In this document: positions 54,797 to 64,000 of the stretch, piece by piece
Layout: every line of letters starts with the position of its first letter
Position numbering within the stretch: position 1 is the first letter of the stretch
NCBI GenBank assembly: GCA_902775345.1
Contig: CACYLW010000013.1
Location: 1 to 64,000, forward strand
Reading direction: 5' to 3'
DNA: 64,000 nt
Source: an uncultured Eubacteriales bacterium
Lineage (GTDB): Bacteria > Bacillota > Clostridia > Peptostreptococcales > Anaerovoracaceae
Translations under genes and position numbers: made by a program
The notes under the pieces: generated by a model
Databases searched by the model: none
Told to the model about the DNA's origin: nothing
The model's input: the letters and a program-made list of their open reading frames with translations, nothing else

Positions 54797-55909
54797 TTGG
54801 AAAAAGAAACAGTCACAAACGAAACTAAAAAAAGAGAAGTAAAACGAGTTAAAAAGCAAAAACGCTCATTCATGGTAAGGCTCAAGCTGCTGACGATCGC
54901 GGTGCTTCTGCTGATCGTGCTGATCGGCATACTGAAACTGGCGTCTTACATAGGAGGAATCTCCCGCATACACCTCAGTGACGAGGGACTGACTCATGCC
55001 GAACGCTTTAAGGACAGCGTGGTGGTGCACGGTATCGATGTTTCAGAGCATCAGGATGAGATAAAGTGGAAGAAGGTGAAGTCGAGCGAAGCGGATTTCG
55101 TGTTCATCCGGGCAGGATACAGAAGCGCCGAGTCCGGAGAACTTATGGAAGATGCGGACTTCAGGACCAACATGAAGAAGGCGAATAAGGCAGGGCTGAT
55201 GTGCGGAGCCTACTTCTTCTCTCAGGCACTTAATGAAGAGGAAGCCGTAGAGGAAGCGGAATACCTTCTGGATCTTGTGAAGCGCTATGACGTGGAAATG
55301 CCGCTTGTTATTGATTACGAGCTCTATGAAGGAGGCAGACTGCAGCAGGTGGTCGAAGCTGGAGAGATGCCGGCTTCATCCATGTATCACGATATAGTGC
55401 TCGCGTTCTGCCGCAGAGTCGAAAAAGCCGGATACGAATCCGCGGTCTATGCCAATTACGACATGCTGACAAATTACATGGACTCGACATTACTCGATGA
55501 CGAGGCTGTTATCTGGGTAGCCCAGTACGGAGGGGTCTGTGATGTAAAGGGCGGCTACCTCTACTGGCAGTGCGCTGAGGACGCGGCTGTTGCAGGCATA
55601 GAGGGCAATGTTGATCATGACATATGGTATATCGAACCGGGCAGGGTGTACAGCACCAGGGCAAAGGGCAAGAAGGATCCTGTGTCGATAGGTGACTGTG
55701 AGATCGCTTTCAAAGAGGAAAGCGTCAAGTTGAAAAATCACAGGGCGGAACCTGAAGTAACCGTGACCTTCGAAGGCAAGAAGCTCCGGAAGGGGAAGGA
55801 TTATGTGCTTTCGCTGGTAAAGAACACTGTTTCAGGAACAGGATACGCAGTGGTGCGCGGAAGGAGCAGGTATAAAGACTGGACTGCCGTGCCATTCACT
55901 ATAGAGTAG
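54797..55909 (+). CDS. Membrane-anchored GH25 lysozyme
   Basis: The 370-residue protein starts at TTG 54797 after AGAGG. A basic N-terminus precedes one membrane helix (about 28-48), then a GH25 muramidase domain with HGIDVSEHQ, VFIRAGYR, and the catalytic DxE in PLVIDYELYEG. The last 65 residues form a separate Ig-like or cell-wall domain. It would cut peptidoglycan from outside the membrane. Independent of neighbours. Confidence 0.88.
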   Translation: MEKETVTNETKKREVKRVKKQKRSFMVRLKLLTIAVLLLIVLIGILKLASYIGGISRIHLSDEGLTHAERFKDSVVVHGIDVSEHQDEIKWKKVKSSEADFVFIRAGYRSAESGELMEDADFRTNMKKANKAGLMCGAYFFSQALNEEEAVEEAEYLLDLVKRYDVEMPLVIDYELYEGGRLQQVVEAGEMPASSMYHDIVLAFCRRVEKAGYESAVYANYDMLTNYMDSTLLDDEAVIWVAQYGGVCDVKGGYLYWQCAEDAAVAGIEGNVDHDIWYIEPGRVYSTRAKGKKDPVSIGDCEIAFKEESVKLKNHRAEPEVTVTFEGKKLRKGKDYVLSLVKNTVSGTGYAVVRGRSRYKDWTAVPFTIE

Positions 55910-55928
55910 AAACGATCGGAGAAAGAGA

Positions 55929-56687
55929 ATGAGATTTGTAAGCTGGAATGTCAACGGCTTCAGGGCCGTTCTGAAAAAAGGATTCGAAGAGATTTTCAAT
56001 GAACTTGACGCCGACTTTTTCTGTCTGCAGGAAACAAAAATGCAGGAAGGTCAGGCCGATTTTCATCCGGAAGGCTATTTTGAATACTATAACTGCGCGG
56101 TGAAAAAGGGATATTCCGGTACCGCGGTATTCGTGAAGGAATCCATGGGAGAACCTCTCTCTGTCGCTTATGGGATAAAAGGAGAGCACGATGACGAGGG
56201 CAGAGTGATAACTCTGGAATACCCGGAGTTTTACCTGATCTGCTGCTATGTACCGAACGCCCAGGATGGCCTGGCGCGCATAGGATACAGATGCGAGTTC
56301 GAGGATGCCATGAGAGAGTATATGAGCGAGCTCGACAAAACCAGGCCGGTCATCTACTGCGGAGACCTGAACGTGGCCCATAATGAGATCGATCTGAAGA
56401 ACCCGGGGCCAAACAGGGGCAATGCCGGATTCTCTGATGAAGAGCGCGGCAAGATGAGCGAGCTCCTCGGAGCAGGCTTCACAGACACTTTCCGCTATCT
56501 CTATCCGGATACGGTTACCTATTCCTGGTGGTCATACCGCATGAAGGCCAGGGAAAGGAACGCCGGGTGGCGCATAGACTATTTCATCATTTCAGACCGT
56601 CTGACGGATAAACTTGCCGAAGCAGAAATACATACAGACATATACGGCAGCGACCACTGCCCGGTATCTGTGACAATGGAGTTTTGA
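55929..56687 (+). CDS. exoA: Exodeoxyribonuclease III
   Basis: The 252-residue AP endonuclease/3'-exonuclease has SWNVNGFRAV, FFCLQETKMQ, the catalytic YCGDLNVAHNEID, YTWWSYR-type SWWSYRMKAR and the terminal GSDHCPVSV. It repairs abasic sites. GGAGAAAGAG precedes ATG. Confidence 0.97.
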   Translation: MRFVSWNVNGFRAVLKKGFEEIFNELDADFFCLQETKMQEGQADFHPEGYFEYYNCAVKKGYSGTAVFVKESMGEPLSVAYGIKGEHDDEGRVITLEYPEFYLICCYVPNAQDGLARIGYRCEFEDAMREYMSELDKTRPVIYCGDLNVAHNEIDLKNPGPNRGNAGFSDEERGKMSELLGAGFTDTFRYLYPDTVTYSWWSYRMKARERNAGWRIDYFIISDRLTDKLAEAEIHTDIYGSDHCPVSVTMEF

Positions 56688-56939
56688 ATGAAAAAATTTG
56701 TGACACACGACGGACATAAAATATCGCTGGATGTGGATCCCGGGAACAGTGAGCTCATCAGTCTCCTGACTGATATAATACCAAGATTGTCCCTTGATGA
56801 GATCCTTGACGGAGAACTCGAAAAAAGACTGAACGAAGCCAATGTAGGCCCGATCAGACTGTCTGCCGGCGATGACATCAAACAGCTGATATTCAGCCTT
56901 GCGATGTTCAACACCATATCGAAACCGCCGGGGTTTTAG
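56688..56939 (+). CDS. Small hypothetical protein
   Basis: The 83-residue acidic protein (pattern LSLDEILDGELEKRLNEA) starts on the base after the exoA stop and shares its transcript. No family is recognised. There is no signal peptide or membrane helix. Confidence 0.6.
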   Translation: MKKFVTHDGHKISLDVDPGNSELISLLTDIIPRLSLDEILDGELEKRLNEANVGPIRLSAGDDIKQLIFSLAMFNTISKPPGF

Positions 56940-56989
56940 GCTCAGATCCGGGGTGCCTGAAAATATTTCGGATTATCTCTATTTTTTGC

Positions 56990-57018
56990 TTGTATTATAA
57001 ATTTCTATGTCATATAAT
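56990..57018 (+). promoter_or_regulatory. rpsT promoter
   Basis: TTGTAT (56990-56995), 17 bp, TATAAT (57013-57018), 46 bp before the ATG. Confidence 0.75.
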
Positions 57019-57064
57019 ACGCGTTGCGAATTAATGCATTACAAATGAAAGTGGGGTATAAATA

Positions 57065-57334
57065 ATGGCAAACATTAAATCCGCAAAGAAAAGAATCAAG
57101 GTTATCGACAAGAAGACAGCCCGCAACATCAGAGTAAAGAACCACATCAAGGAAGCTGAGAAGGCATTCCTCGCAGCGGTTGAGTCCGGTGATGCAGAAG
57201 AGGCTAAGAAGGCATTCCAGCACGCTGAAAAGAAGCTGATGCAGGCAGCCGCAAAGGGTACGTTCCACAAGAACGCAGTAGCTCGTAAGATTTCCAGATT
57301 CGAGAAGAAACTCAACGCGCTCAGCGCAAAGTAA
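57065..57334 (+). CDS. rpsT: 30S ribosomal protein S20
   Basis: The 89-residue basic helical protein begins MANIKSAKKRIKV and has KGTFHKNAVARKISRFEKKL near the end, both typical of S20. It binds 16S rRNA. Own promoter and terminator. GTGGGG-type ribosome site. Confidence 0.97.
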   Translation: MANIKSAKKRIKVIDKKTARNIRVKNHIKEAEKAFLAAVESGDAEEAKKAFQHAEKKLMQAAAKGTFHKNAVARKISRFEKKLNALSAK

Positions 57335-57376
57335 TTCTCACCCGTCCCCACACAGCGTATAAGTTAAATGCGCCTT

Positions 57377-57405
57377 CAGCCGGAGTGTCTCCCGGCTGTT
57401 TTTTT
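57377..57405 (+). terminator. Rho-independent terminator after rpsT
   Basis: CAGCCGG pairs with CCGGCTG, followed by seven T. Confidence 0.88.
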
Positions 57406-57491
57406 ACGCCCAAATCAGGGGAAACTATCGAAAAAGGCCCCGTTTTTCTTTATAATTAAATGGATAATGTTCTAAAAGGAATGAGAAAAAT

Positions 57492-59300
57492 ATGAGTTAT
57501 CTTGACAACATCAGAAATTTCAGCATAATCGCCCACATCGATCACGGCAAGTCGACCCTGGCTGACCGGCTTATAGAGAAGACAGGTCTGGTCGAGGCAC
57601 GCGACATGAAGGAGCAGTACCTCGATAACATGGACATCGAACGTGAGAGAGGGATCACCATCAAACTTCAGACGACCCGTCTGAAATACAAGGCAAATGA
57701 TGGTCAGGAGTATATCCTTAACCTGATCGACACTCCGGGACATGTGGACTTCAACTACGAAGTATCGCGCTCCCTCGCTGCATGCGACGGCGCCGTGCTT
57801 GTAGTGGATGCTACACAGGGCGTAGAGGCCCAGACACTCGGAAATGTTTATCTTGCGCTTGATGAGGACCTTGAGATCCTTCCTGTGCTAAATAAGATGG
57901 ACCTCGATTCCGCGCGCCCTGATGACGCGAGAGCCGAAATAGAGGACATAATAGGACTTGACGCGTCAGAGGCTCCAGAGATCTCCGCAAAGACGGGCAT
58001 GGGGATAGACGGGATGCTCGAGAAGCTGATCGAGGTGATACCGCCTCCTCAGGGCGATCCTGACGGCAGGCTCAAGGCGCTTATCTTCGACTCATACTAT
58101 GACAGTTATAAAGGAGTCATCATATATACACGCATCTTTGACGGCAGGGTCAAGAGGGGTGACACCATACGCATGATGAATACCGGCAAGAATTACGAAG
58201 TCACGGAAGTAGGGTACTGCATTCCGGGCACCGTTCCTGCCGACGAACTCAAGGCCGGCGAAGTAGGCTACATCTGCGGAAGCATCAAGCAGGTCGCAGA
58301 TGCCCGCGTCGGTGATACCATCACACTCGCGAATGCGCCTGCAGATGCACCGCTGAAGGGTTACAAAAAAGCGCAGTCGATGGTTTACTGCGGAATTTTC
58401 CCGGCAGAAGGCGAGAAGTATGAGAACGTAAAGGACGCTCTTGAAAAACTGCAGGTAAATGACGCTGCGTTCAATTTTGAACCTGAGAACTCCGCGGCTC
58501 TCGGCTACGGCTACAGGTGCGGCTTCCTCGGACTCCTGCACATGGATGTAATTACTGAAAGGCTTGCGAGGGAATTCGACCTCGACGTCATCACTACACT
58601 GCCTTCAGTTGTTTATAAGGTCGTGATGAAGGACGGACAGGTCCTCGACATCCAGAATCCGTCGAACCTGCCGGCTCCGGCGCTGATCGCGCATATAGAA
58701 GAGCCTATAGTCAAGGCGGATATCATGACGCCGAATGAATATGTCGGAAGCATAATGACGCTATGCCAGAACCGCCGCGGAAACATGATACACATGGAGT
58801 ATCTGACAAAGACAAGAGTACAGCTCCATTATGAGATGCCGCTCAACGAGGTCATATACGACTTCTTTGACGCACTGAAATCGCGCACCAGGGGATACGC
58901 TTCACTGGACTATGAATTCCTGAGATACCAGCCGGCAAAGCTCGTCAAGCTTGATATCCTTCTCAACCGCGAGCCTATAGACGCCCTGTCTACCATAGTG
59001 CCAGAGGAAGAGGCCATGGCGAAGGGAAGAGGAATTTGCGAAAAGCTCAAGGAGATAATCCCTCGCCATCAGTTTGAAGTTCCTATCCAGGCAGCAATAG
59101 GCCAGAAGATAATCGCCCGTGAGACCGTAAGAGCTTACCGTAAGGACGTGCTCGCCAAGTGCTACGGCGGAGATATCACAAGAAAGAAGAAACTTCTCGA
59201 AAAGCAGAAGGCAGGAAAGAAGAGAATGAGACAGTTCGGTTCAGTGACGGTCCCGCAGGAGGCGTTCACTGAGGTCCTGAAACTCGATGACGGCAGATAA
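57492..59300 (+). CDS. lepA: Elongation factor 4 (LepA)
   Basis: The 602-residue translational GTPase has G1 [15 protein letters not shown]2/G3 ERERGITI and DTPGHVDF, G4 NKMDL, and the LepA C-terminal domain ([20 protein letters not shown]). It back-translocates ribosomes. TATAAT at 57451-57456 is a likely -10. Confidence 0.97.
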   Translation: MSYLDNIRNFSIIAHIDHGKSTLADRLIEKTGLVEARDMKEQYLDNMDIERERGITIKLQTTRLKYKANDGQEYILNLIDTPGHVDFNYEVSRSLAACDGAVLVVDATQGVEAQTLGNVYLALDEDLEILPVLNKMDLDSARPDDARAEIEDIIGLDASEAPEISAKTGMGIDGMLEKLIEVIPPPQGDPDGRLKALIFDSYYDSYKGVIIYTRIFDGRVKRGDTIRMMNTGKNYEVTEVGYCIPGTVPADELKAGEVGYICGSIKQVADARVGDTITLANAPADAPLKGYKKAQSMVYCGIFPAEGEKYENVKDALEKLQVNDAAFNFEPENSAALGYGYRCGFLGLLHMDVITERLAREFDLDVITTLPSVVYKVVMKDGQVLDIQNPSNLPAPALIAHIEEPIVKADIMTPNEYVGSIMTLCQNRRGNMIHMEYLTKTRVQLHYEMPLNEVIYDFFDALKSRTRGYASLDYEFLRYQPAKLVKLDILLNREPIDALSTIVPEEEAMAKGRGICEKLKEIIPRHQFEVPIQAAIGQKIIARETVRAYRKDVLAKCYGGDITRKKKLLEKQKAGKKRMRQFGSVTVPQEAFTEVLKLDDGR

Positions 59301-59301
59301 T

Positions 59302-60552
59302 ATGGATAAAAAAAGAGGCATATACATCCACATGCCTTTCTGCGTACAGAAATGCAGATACTGCGCATTTCTTTCGTTCGGCGCGGAAGGCTCGCCGAGA
59401 AAGGAATATACGGACGCACTCGAGAAGGAGATAAAGCTTAGAGCAGCTCTTGAAAAGGAGAACGGTACGGACCGGCCTGCTGATACCATTTACATCGGAG
59501 GGGGAACTCCTTCGGTGATGGATATATCTTCAATGTCGGAGATGGTGAAGACCCTTAAGAGGTCATTCGGCGTATCACCTGACGCCGAGTTCACACTGGA
59601 GGCGAACCCGGCTACGCTGGGACGCAAGGACGGTGTGATGCTGGCAAAGCTGCAGGCGTATAAGTTCATGGGAGTCAACCGCCTTTCCATGGGGGTGCAG
59701 TCCATGGACAACGACAGGCTGCACTATCTGGGGCGCATACATACGGCTGAAAACGTAGGCCGTGACATGGAGATCATCCGCAGAAAGGGTTTCGATAATG
59801 TCAATCTGGACCTTATGTTTTCCGTTCCGGGAGAGAGCGGTGATGATGCCCTGAACGATCTGGAGAAGATCCTCGCGTTCAGCCCGGAACACATATCGTG
59901 TTACAGTCTGCAGATAGAAGAGGGCACCCCGTTCGGAAGAATGGCTGAGTCAGGCGAACTGACTGAAGTTCCCGATGAAGAGGACAGGGAAACCTATCAC
60001 AGGATATGCCGCAGACTCGAGGCGGCCGGATATGAGCACTATGAGATCAGCAACTTCGCGAAAAAAGGCGGTGATCCGGATGCGCCAAGTCCGTACAGAT
60101 CCAGGCACAACAGTCTTTACTGGAATATGGATGAATACATAGGCCTTGGTCTTGGGGCGAGCGGGTTCATAAACGGCGTACGATACAAAAATACATCGGA
60201 TCTTGATGAATACTTTGCAGCCCTCAGCGAGGGAAGACTTCCTGTAACAGAGGAGCATAAAAATACTGCTTTTGACAATATCAGCGAAGCCGTTTTCACG
60301 GGGCTAAGGAGGCGCGAGGGCATAATCTATGAAGACGCTGTCCGCGCATATCTGGAAACAGATGATGACGCGAAAAAAGTGTTCAGTGAAGCAGACAGCT
60401 GCAGTGAGATCTTCTGGGAAATCTTTGCTGACGCAAGGAAGGAAGCCTGCGACTATGCTGAAAGAGGCCTCCTGATCATTGATAATGAAGGCCTTAAGCT
60501 AACGGAGCAGGGCATCGATATAAGCAATTCAATAATGTCGCTTTTTGTTTAG
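59302..60552 (+). CDS. hemW: Radical SAM heme chaperone HemW
   Basis: The 416-residue protein has the radical SAM C-x3-C-x2-C motif in [11 protein letters not shown], then [10 protein letters not shown], and a C-terminal HemN-like domain. HemW-type proteins carry heme rather than oxidise coproporphyrinogen; the lepA-hemW order is the usual one. Start ATG 59302, or ATG 59287 overlapping lepA. Confidence 0.9.
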   Translation: MDKKRGIYIHMPFCVQKCRYCAFLSFGAEGSPRKEYTDALEKEIKLRAALEKENGTDRPADTIYIGGGTPSVMDISSMSEMVKTLKRSFGVSPDAEFTLEANPATLGRKDGVMLAKLQAYKFMGVNRLSMGVQSMDNDRLHYLGRIHTAENVGRDMEIIRRKGFDNVNLDLMFSVPGESGDDALNDLEKILAFSPEHISCYSLQIEEGTPFGRMAESGELTEVPDEEDRETYHRICRRLEAAGYEHYEISNFAKKGGDPDAPSPYRSRHNSLYWNMDEYIGLGLGASGFINGVRYKNTSDLDEYFAALSEGRLPVTEEHKNTAFDNISEAVFTGLRRREGIIYEDAVRAYLETDDDAKKVFSEADSCSEIFWEIFADARKEACDYAERGLLIIDNEGLKLTEQGIDISNSIMSLFV

Positions 60553-60565
60553 AAAGGATAGCAGC

Positions 60566-62050
60566 ATGGACAAATACATAATGGCGCTTGACCAGGGCAC
60601 GACCAGCTCGAGAACCATAATCTACGATAAGGCCGGCAATATCAAATCCGTTGTGCAGAGAGAGTTCACCCAGATATTCCCTCATGAGGGCTGGGTAGAG
60701 CACGACGCCATGGAGATCTGGGCGTCCCAGATGGGTACTGCTCAGGAGGCACTTCTGAAAGCAGGGCTTACATATAAGAACATAGCCGCGATCGGGATAA
60801 CAAACCAGAGAGAGACTACCGTGGTCTGGGATAAAAAGACCGGACGTCCGGTATATAACGCCATCGTGTGGCAGTGCCGCAGGACGGCTGACTATGCGGC
60901 TAAACTGAAACCGCACGAAGAGATGATCAAAATGAAGACAGGTCTTCTCGCTGACCCGTACTTCAGCGGCACGAAGCTAGCCTGGATACTTGAGAACGTT
61001 CCGGGTGTCAGAGCCAGGGCAGAGAAGGGAGAGCTCCTTTTCGGAACTATCGAATGCTGGCTCATATGGAAGCTGACCGGCGGAAAAGTACACGTATCTG
61101 ACTATTCCAATGCCTGCAGAACAATGCTCTTCGACATCAACACGCTTAAGTGGGATGAAGAACTCTGCGGCTTGCTCAATATTCCTATGTGCATGCTGCC
61201 TGAGCCTGTTGAGTGTTCGGCTCATTACGGGGATACGATCGACGAGATCTTCGGAGGCCCGATCCCTATCACAGGTTCGGCAGGCGACCAGCAGGCTGCT
61301 CTCTTCGGAGAGGCATGCTATAACGAAGGCGATGTTAAGAGCACATATGGAACGGGAAACTTCCTGCTCCTGAATACAGGCGACAAGCCGGTATACTCAA
61401 AGAATGGACTGCTTACCACTATTGCCTGGGGACTTGACGGTAGTGTCACATATGCCCTGGAGGGGTCTGTATTCGTATGCGGAGCGGCTGTTCAGTGGCT
61501 GAGAGACCAGCTTAGATTCTTCCGTGACGCATCAGAATCAGAGGACATCGCAAAGCAGGTCCCTGACGCGGGAGGAGTATTCGTGGTTCCTGCATTCGTA
61601 GGCCTGGGAGCTCCGTACTGGGATCCTGAGGCAAGAGGCGCAATGTTCGGTATCACCAGAGGTACCACACGCGAGCATATCGTAAGAGCGACTCTCCAGT
61701 CTCTTGTATACCAGAACGAAGACCTTCTTGAGGCTATGAAGGCGGATACCGGCAAGGAGATCACTGCACTTAAGGTAGACGGAGGCGCAGCTATGAACAA
61801 CCTCCTGATGCAGTTCCAGGCAGACATATCGGATGTGGATATCGTGAGATATGCATCGATCGAATCAACATCTCTCGGAGCGGCATATCTGGCAGGACTG
61901 GCAGTCGGTTATTACGACAGTCTTGCAGATATCGTGGCAAGCAAGGAGATAGCAAAGACATTCAGGCCTTCACTCGGCGAAAAGGAGAGAAGGGAAAAGC
62001 TGGATGGCTGGCACAGAGCGGTAAAGGCGACAATAGCATTCCGCGAATAA
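60566..62050 (+). CDS. glpK: Glycerol kinase
   Basis: The 494-residue FGGY kinase begins [16 protein letters not shown] and has [23 protein letters not shown] and [16 protein letters not shown]. It phosphorylates glycerol at position 3. AGAAAGGATAG precedes ATG 60566. It may be read with hemW. No glpF or glpD is adjacent. Confidence 0.96.
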   Translation: MDKYIMALDQGTTSSRTIIYDKAGNIKSVVQREFTQIFPHEGWVEHDAMEIWASQMGTAQEALLKAGLTYKNIAAIGITNQRETTVVWDKKTGRPVYNAIVWQCRRTADYAAKLKPHEEMIKMKTGLLADPYFSGTKLAWILENVPGVRARAEKGELLFGTIECWLIWKLTGGKVHVSDYSNACRTMLFDINTLKWDEELCGLLNIPMCMLPEPVECSAHYGDTIDEIFGGPIPITGSAGDQQAALFGEACYNEGDVKSTYGTGNFLLLNTGDKPVYSKNGLLTTIAWGLDGSVTYALEGSVFVCGAAVQWLRDQLRFFRDASESEDIAKQVPDAGGVFVVPAFVGLGAPYWDPEARGAMFGITRGTTREHIVRATLQSLVYQNEDLLEAMKADTGKEITALKVDGGAAMNNLLMQFQADISDVDIVRYASIESTSLGAAYLAGLAVGYYDSLADIVASKEIAKTFRPSLGEKERREKLDGWHRAVKATIAFRE

Positions 62051-62067
62051 CAGAAAGTAATAAAAAG

Positions 62068-62101
62068 GTTTCCGGGTGTCGCAGATCCGGAAACTTTTTT
62101 T
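62068..62101 (+). terminator. Rho-independent terminator after glpK
   Basis: GTTTCCGG (62068-62075) pairs with CCGGAAAC (62087-62094), followed by seven T. Confidence 0.88.
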
Positions 62102-62111
62102 AAATTAATTG

Positions 62112-62140
62112 TAGACAAGACGGTGTCTTTTGTTTATAAT
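62112..62140 (+). promoter_or_regulatory. tRNA-Glu promoter
   Basis: TAGACA (62112-62117), 17 bp, TATAAT (62135-62140). Confidence 0.7.
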
Positions 62141-62163
62141 ACTACTTGCGCATGTAAAAATGT

Positions 62164-62238
62164 GGCGCATTGGTCAAGAGGTCAAGACGTCGCCCTCTCA
62201 CGGCGGAATCCAGGGTTCGATTCCCTGATGCGCTACCA
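62164..62238 (+). tRNA. tRNA-Glu (CTC)
   Basis: A 75-nt cloverleaf. The acceptor GGCGCAT pairs with ATGCGCT (terminal G-U), anticodon stem TCGCC/GGCGG with loop CTCTCAC (anticodon CTC), T arm CAGGG-TTCGATT-CCCTG, CCA encoded at 62236-62238. Confidence 0.95.
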
Positions 62239-62250
62239 CGAAAACGTAAA

Positions 62251-62273
62251 GAACGGCTGAAGGCCGTTCTTTT
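62251..62273 (+). terminator. Rho-independent terminator after tRNA-Glu
   Basis: GAACGGC pairs with GCCGTTC around TGAAG, followed by TTTT. Confidence 0.8.
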
Positions 62274-62411
62274 CTATTGCTGTTTTATTACCGGATAATT
62301 AATGAGGCGATAAGAGACAGGCTGGGAGGTCTGCATTCTGCCAGAATGATTCTTTGCAGCGTTGATTGTGATGAGGCTGAAAAAAATAATAAAAAGGGTT
62401 GGATATAAAAA

Positions 62412-62434
62412 ACGGGTGCCCGGAAGGCACCCGT
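62412..62434 (-). terminator. Terminator of the Rrf2-family gene
   Basis: ACGGGTGCC pairs with GGCACCCGT around CGGAA. On the minus strand it is followed by TTTTTTAT. Confidence 0.82.
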
Positions 62435-62454
62435 TTTCAGTATGCGGTAAACAG

Positions 62455-62850
62455 TTAAAGAAGGTCGCTCAGCCGTTTGCCGGAGAAGAAATCACGTGTC
62501 AGCTGATAGTATTCTTTCCACATTGGCAGAGTATGACATCCGGGGGCAAGCGGACAGTTTCTGGCTTTTTCCTCCAGACATGCGACAGGAGCCAGAGTTC
62601 CTTCCATTACCTCGATTATTTCAAAAACGGTATATTCTTCAGCTTTACGGCAGAGCCTGTAGCCTCCGCCTTTTCCGCTTACACCTTCAAGCATGCCGCC
62701 TTTTACAAGGTCTCTGACAATGATCTCAAGGTATTTTTTTGAGATCTGCTGCCTTTCGGCTATATCCTTAAGCGCAACATTTCCGTTATCACCATGCTGA
62801 GCGAGATCTATCATAATTCTGAGGGCATAGCGGCCTTTTGTTGAAATCAC
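62455..62850 (-). CDS. Rrf2/IscR-family Fe-S regulator
   Basis: The 131-residue protein starts at GTG 62850 after GAAAGGAG. N-terminal winged HTH (MISTKGRYALRIMIDLA, ISKKYLEIIVRDLVKGGM) and three cysteines in ACLEEKARNCPLAPGC (Cys-x7-Cys-x5-Cys), as in 2Fe-2S IscR-type sensors. It is not next to isc/suf genes here, so its targets are open. Confidence 0.88.
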   Translation of the reverse strand: MISTKGRYALRIMIDLAQHGDNGNVALKDIAERQQISKKYLEIIVRDLVKGGMLEGVSGKGGGYRLCRKAEEYTVFEIIEVMEGTLAPVACLEEKARNCPLAPGCHTLPMWKEYYQLTRDFFSGKRLSDLL

Positions 62851-62987
62851 GGTCTTACTCCTTTCTGAACAGTAATAACGGTCATTTTTATTTTACTATT
62901 GGAGGTCATGGTGTTCAAGCCGTCAAAGGCATTCGCTTTTGTCTGAGAGACAGAGCAAAATGGATGTTCTTTTTGTGTAGCATACGC

Positions 62988-62993
62988 TATAAT
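62988..62993 (+). promoter_or_regulatory. Likely -10 of the restriction endonuclease gene
   Basis: TATAAT at 62988-62993, 70 bp before the ATG; the -35 is poor. Confidence 0.5.
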
Positions 62994-63062
62994 ATATACG
63001 GATGTATTCGGCCCTGAGGGCCGGCAGAAAATGCGTTTGATTTCCTGAAGGAGGAGTTAAAA

Positions 63063-64000
63063 ATGATAAATAAAATTCTTGTCGAAGCATGCGTCAAAGC
63101 ATTCAAAAATATTTTTGAGAGAGAAGGCGTGCCATATGTGATCCAGGATGACGAGGAATCCAGTTATTTCTTTCACCTTTGGGAGGAAACTGACGAAGAA
63201 AGGGATCTTGCTTACAGACAGGCTGCTCCTGCTATTGAGCGCATAGCAGCACATGAACCGTTTATATTCGAGACGGAAGGCGAGCCGCTTATAGTACGCC
63301 TGAATTATCTGGACCGGAAGCTTGAAAGAGACTCCTTCGGTGAGATCATGCTCGAGCGTACTGACCTTGACTGGCGCTTTGCCATATCTGTTAAGAGTGA
63401 TGCCAAGATCCTGTCTGCGCTTCCTGTAGCGGACAGAGAACTCGACATGAACAAAGACAGAATAATGAATTCGAACAACGCGATCGATGACTTCGGTGAC
63501 CGTATTTTCGGCATCCCTTGCTCAAATGAGTATTTTGATGACATGAACGAGATCCTCCTGAATATCGCGCCTCGTGATTCCGAGAACTGGGGAGAGCTTG
63601 TAAAGGACGAAAACTTTATATATGGTTCACTTGTCACGCCTATGCTCAGAGCGATCGGACGTGAATTTCCGCGCTTATTAAAGTTCCATCCTGAAGCACC
63701 TCAGAGACTCTTTGACTACTTCTACGGTAAGATCGATTATTATTTCATCAAGCCTATTGATGAGCTGAAGGTCACACGTATCGGCTGCGTTAACTCCCGC
63801 GGCTATCTCGGACGCATGCCTAACAACAGAAACCTTAAGACTCCTAAGACAGGATTCCCTTCGGAACTCCTTGATGTAAGGTTCGCTACAGGCAAATACG
63901 GCGAGATCTCAAGAGACACTCTGCAGCTTGCCTTTGACGGCGGCTGGTCACTGTGCATCACAATGTTCCCGGTATATGATACTTATGGAGAATTCGGATT
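63063..64000 (+). CDS. HaeIII-like restriction endonuclease, cut by window end
   Basis: Open from ATG 63063 (after GAAGGAGGAG) to the window edge, at least 312 residues. Blocks DWRFAISVKSDAK, DDFGDRIFGIPCSNEYFDDM, DYFYGKIDYYFIKPID, FPSELLDVRFA and LQLAFDGGWSLCITMF follow the order and wording I recall from HaeIII-type enzymes (RE_HaeIII family), including the acidic/Lys nuclease core in WRFAISVK. Sequence specificity (GGCC in HaeIII) is not assured. A partner methyltransferase would be expected to the right, outside the window. Confidence 0.65.
   Translation, partial: MINKILVEACVKAFKNIFEREGVPYVIQDDEESSYFFHLWEETDEERDLAYRQAAPAIERIAAHEPFIFETEGEPLIVRLNYLDRKLERDSFGEIMLERTDLDWRFAISVKSDAKILSALPVADRELDMNKDRIMNSNNAIDDFGDRIFGIPCSNEYFDDMNEILLNIAPRDSENWGELVKDENFIYGSLVTPMLRAIGREFPRLLKFHPEAPQRLFDYFYGKIDYYFIKPIDELKVTRIGCVNSRGYLGRMPNNRNLKTPKTGFPSELLDVRFATGKYGEISRDTLQLAFDGGWSLCITMFPVYDTYGEFG

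Noticed and set aside
62333-62347. CATTCT-GCC-AGAATG dyad between tRNA-Glu and the Rrf2 gene
   Set aside because: Single short dyad with no promoter or second copy; too weak to call an operator.
1-64000. CRISPR arrays, complete insertion sequences, rRNA genes or a replication origin
   Set aside because: No regularly spaced repeats, transposase genes, rRNA sequence or dnaA-box clusters were found.

Overview
The window looks like chromosome of a low-to-moderate GC anaerobic Firmicute, probably class Clostridia. The evidence is AGGAGG-type ribosome binding sites throughout, CIRCE/HrcA heat-shock control, a Firmicute-type L19 leader, the rplS-rbgA-rnhB and tig-clpP-clpX-lon-engB orders, TRAP transport, and many flavin/Fe-S reductases with no respiratory genes. 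A finer placement (for example Family XIII / Anaerovoracaceae) is a guess from overall gene style only.

Region 1 (1-11.2 kb) is accessory DNA. It holds two small lipoproteins, a decayed phage sigma-like gene, a DUF2975/YozG-type HTH pair, and a TetR-controlled set (Ntn hydrolase, CPBP protease, two small membrane proteins). From 5.3 to 8.2 kb there is a run of small genes, at least five of which (GNAT, DUF3795, DUF998, MerR/GyrI, isochorismatase) keep both ends but lack their middles. Three near-identical 92-nt elements (449, 2158, 9672), each ending in a tRNA-like CCA and followed by its own terminator hairpin, are scattered through this region and are the best candidate for something undescribed.

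Region 2 (11.2-24.6 kb) contains a large MscS channel with extracellular sensor segments. It is followed by what reads as a hydroaromatic-acid (shikimate/quinate) catabolic locus: Old Yellow Enzyme-type reductase and LysR on the minus strand, and shikimate/quinate dehydrogenase, MFS carrier, type I dehydroquinase, a three-gene TRAP transporter and a second LysR on the plus strand.

Region 3 (24.7-41.9 kb) is housekeeping: CIRCE-controlled Hsp20, an MBL/beta-CASP RNase, murI, a CYTH enzyme, the proteostasis operon tig-clpP-clpX-lon-engB-hpt, a PHP phosphoesterase, nudF, a xerD-like gene lacking key active-site histidines, rplS with leader, rbgA, and an unusual RNase HII-RNase HI fusion. Three copies of a TGTAAAG-N4-CTTTACA dyad flank rbgA.

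Region 4 (41.9-64 kb) has tRNA-Val, a formate/nitrite-type channel, an ATP-grasp/esterase pair separated by an AAAAAG microsatellite, and the CIRCE-controlled hrcA-grpE-dnaK-dnaJ operon followed by a second lon. Then come an aminotransferase, a D-cysteine desulfhydrase-like enzyme, an anchored GH25 lysozyme, exoA, rpsT, lepA, hemW, glpK, tRNA-Glu and an Rrf2 regulator. The right edge cuts a HaeIII-like restriction endonuclease.
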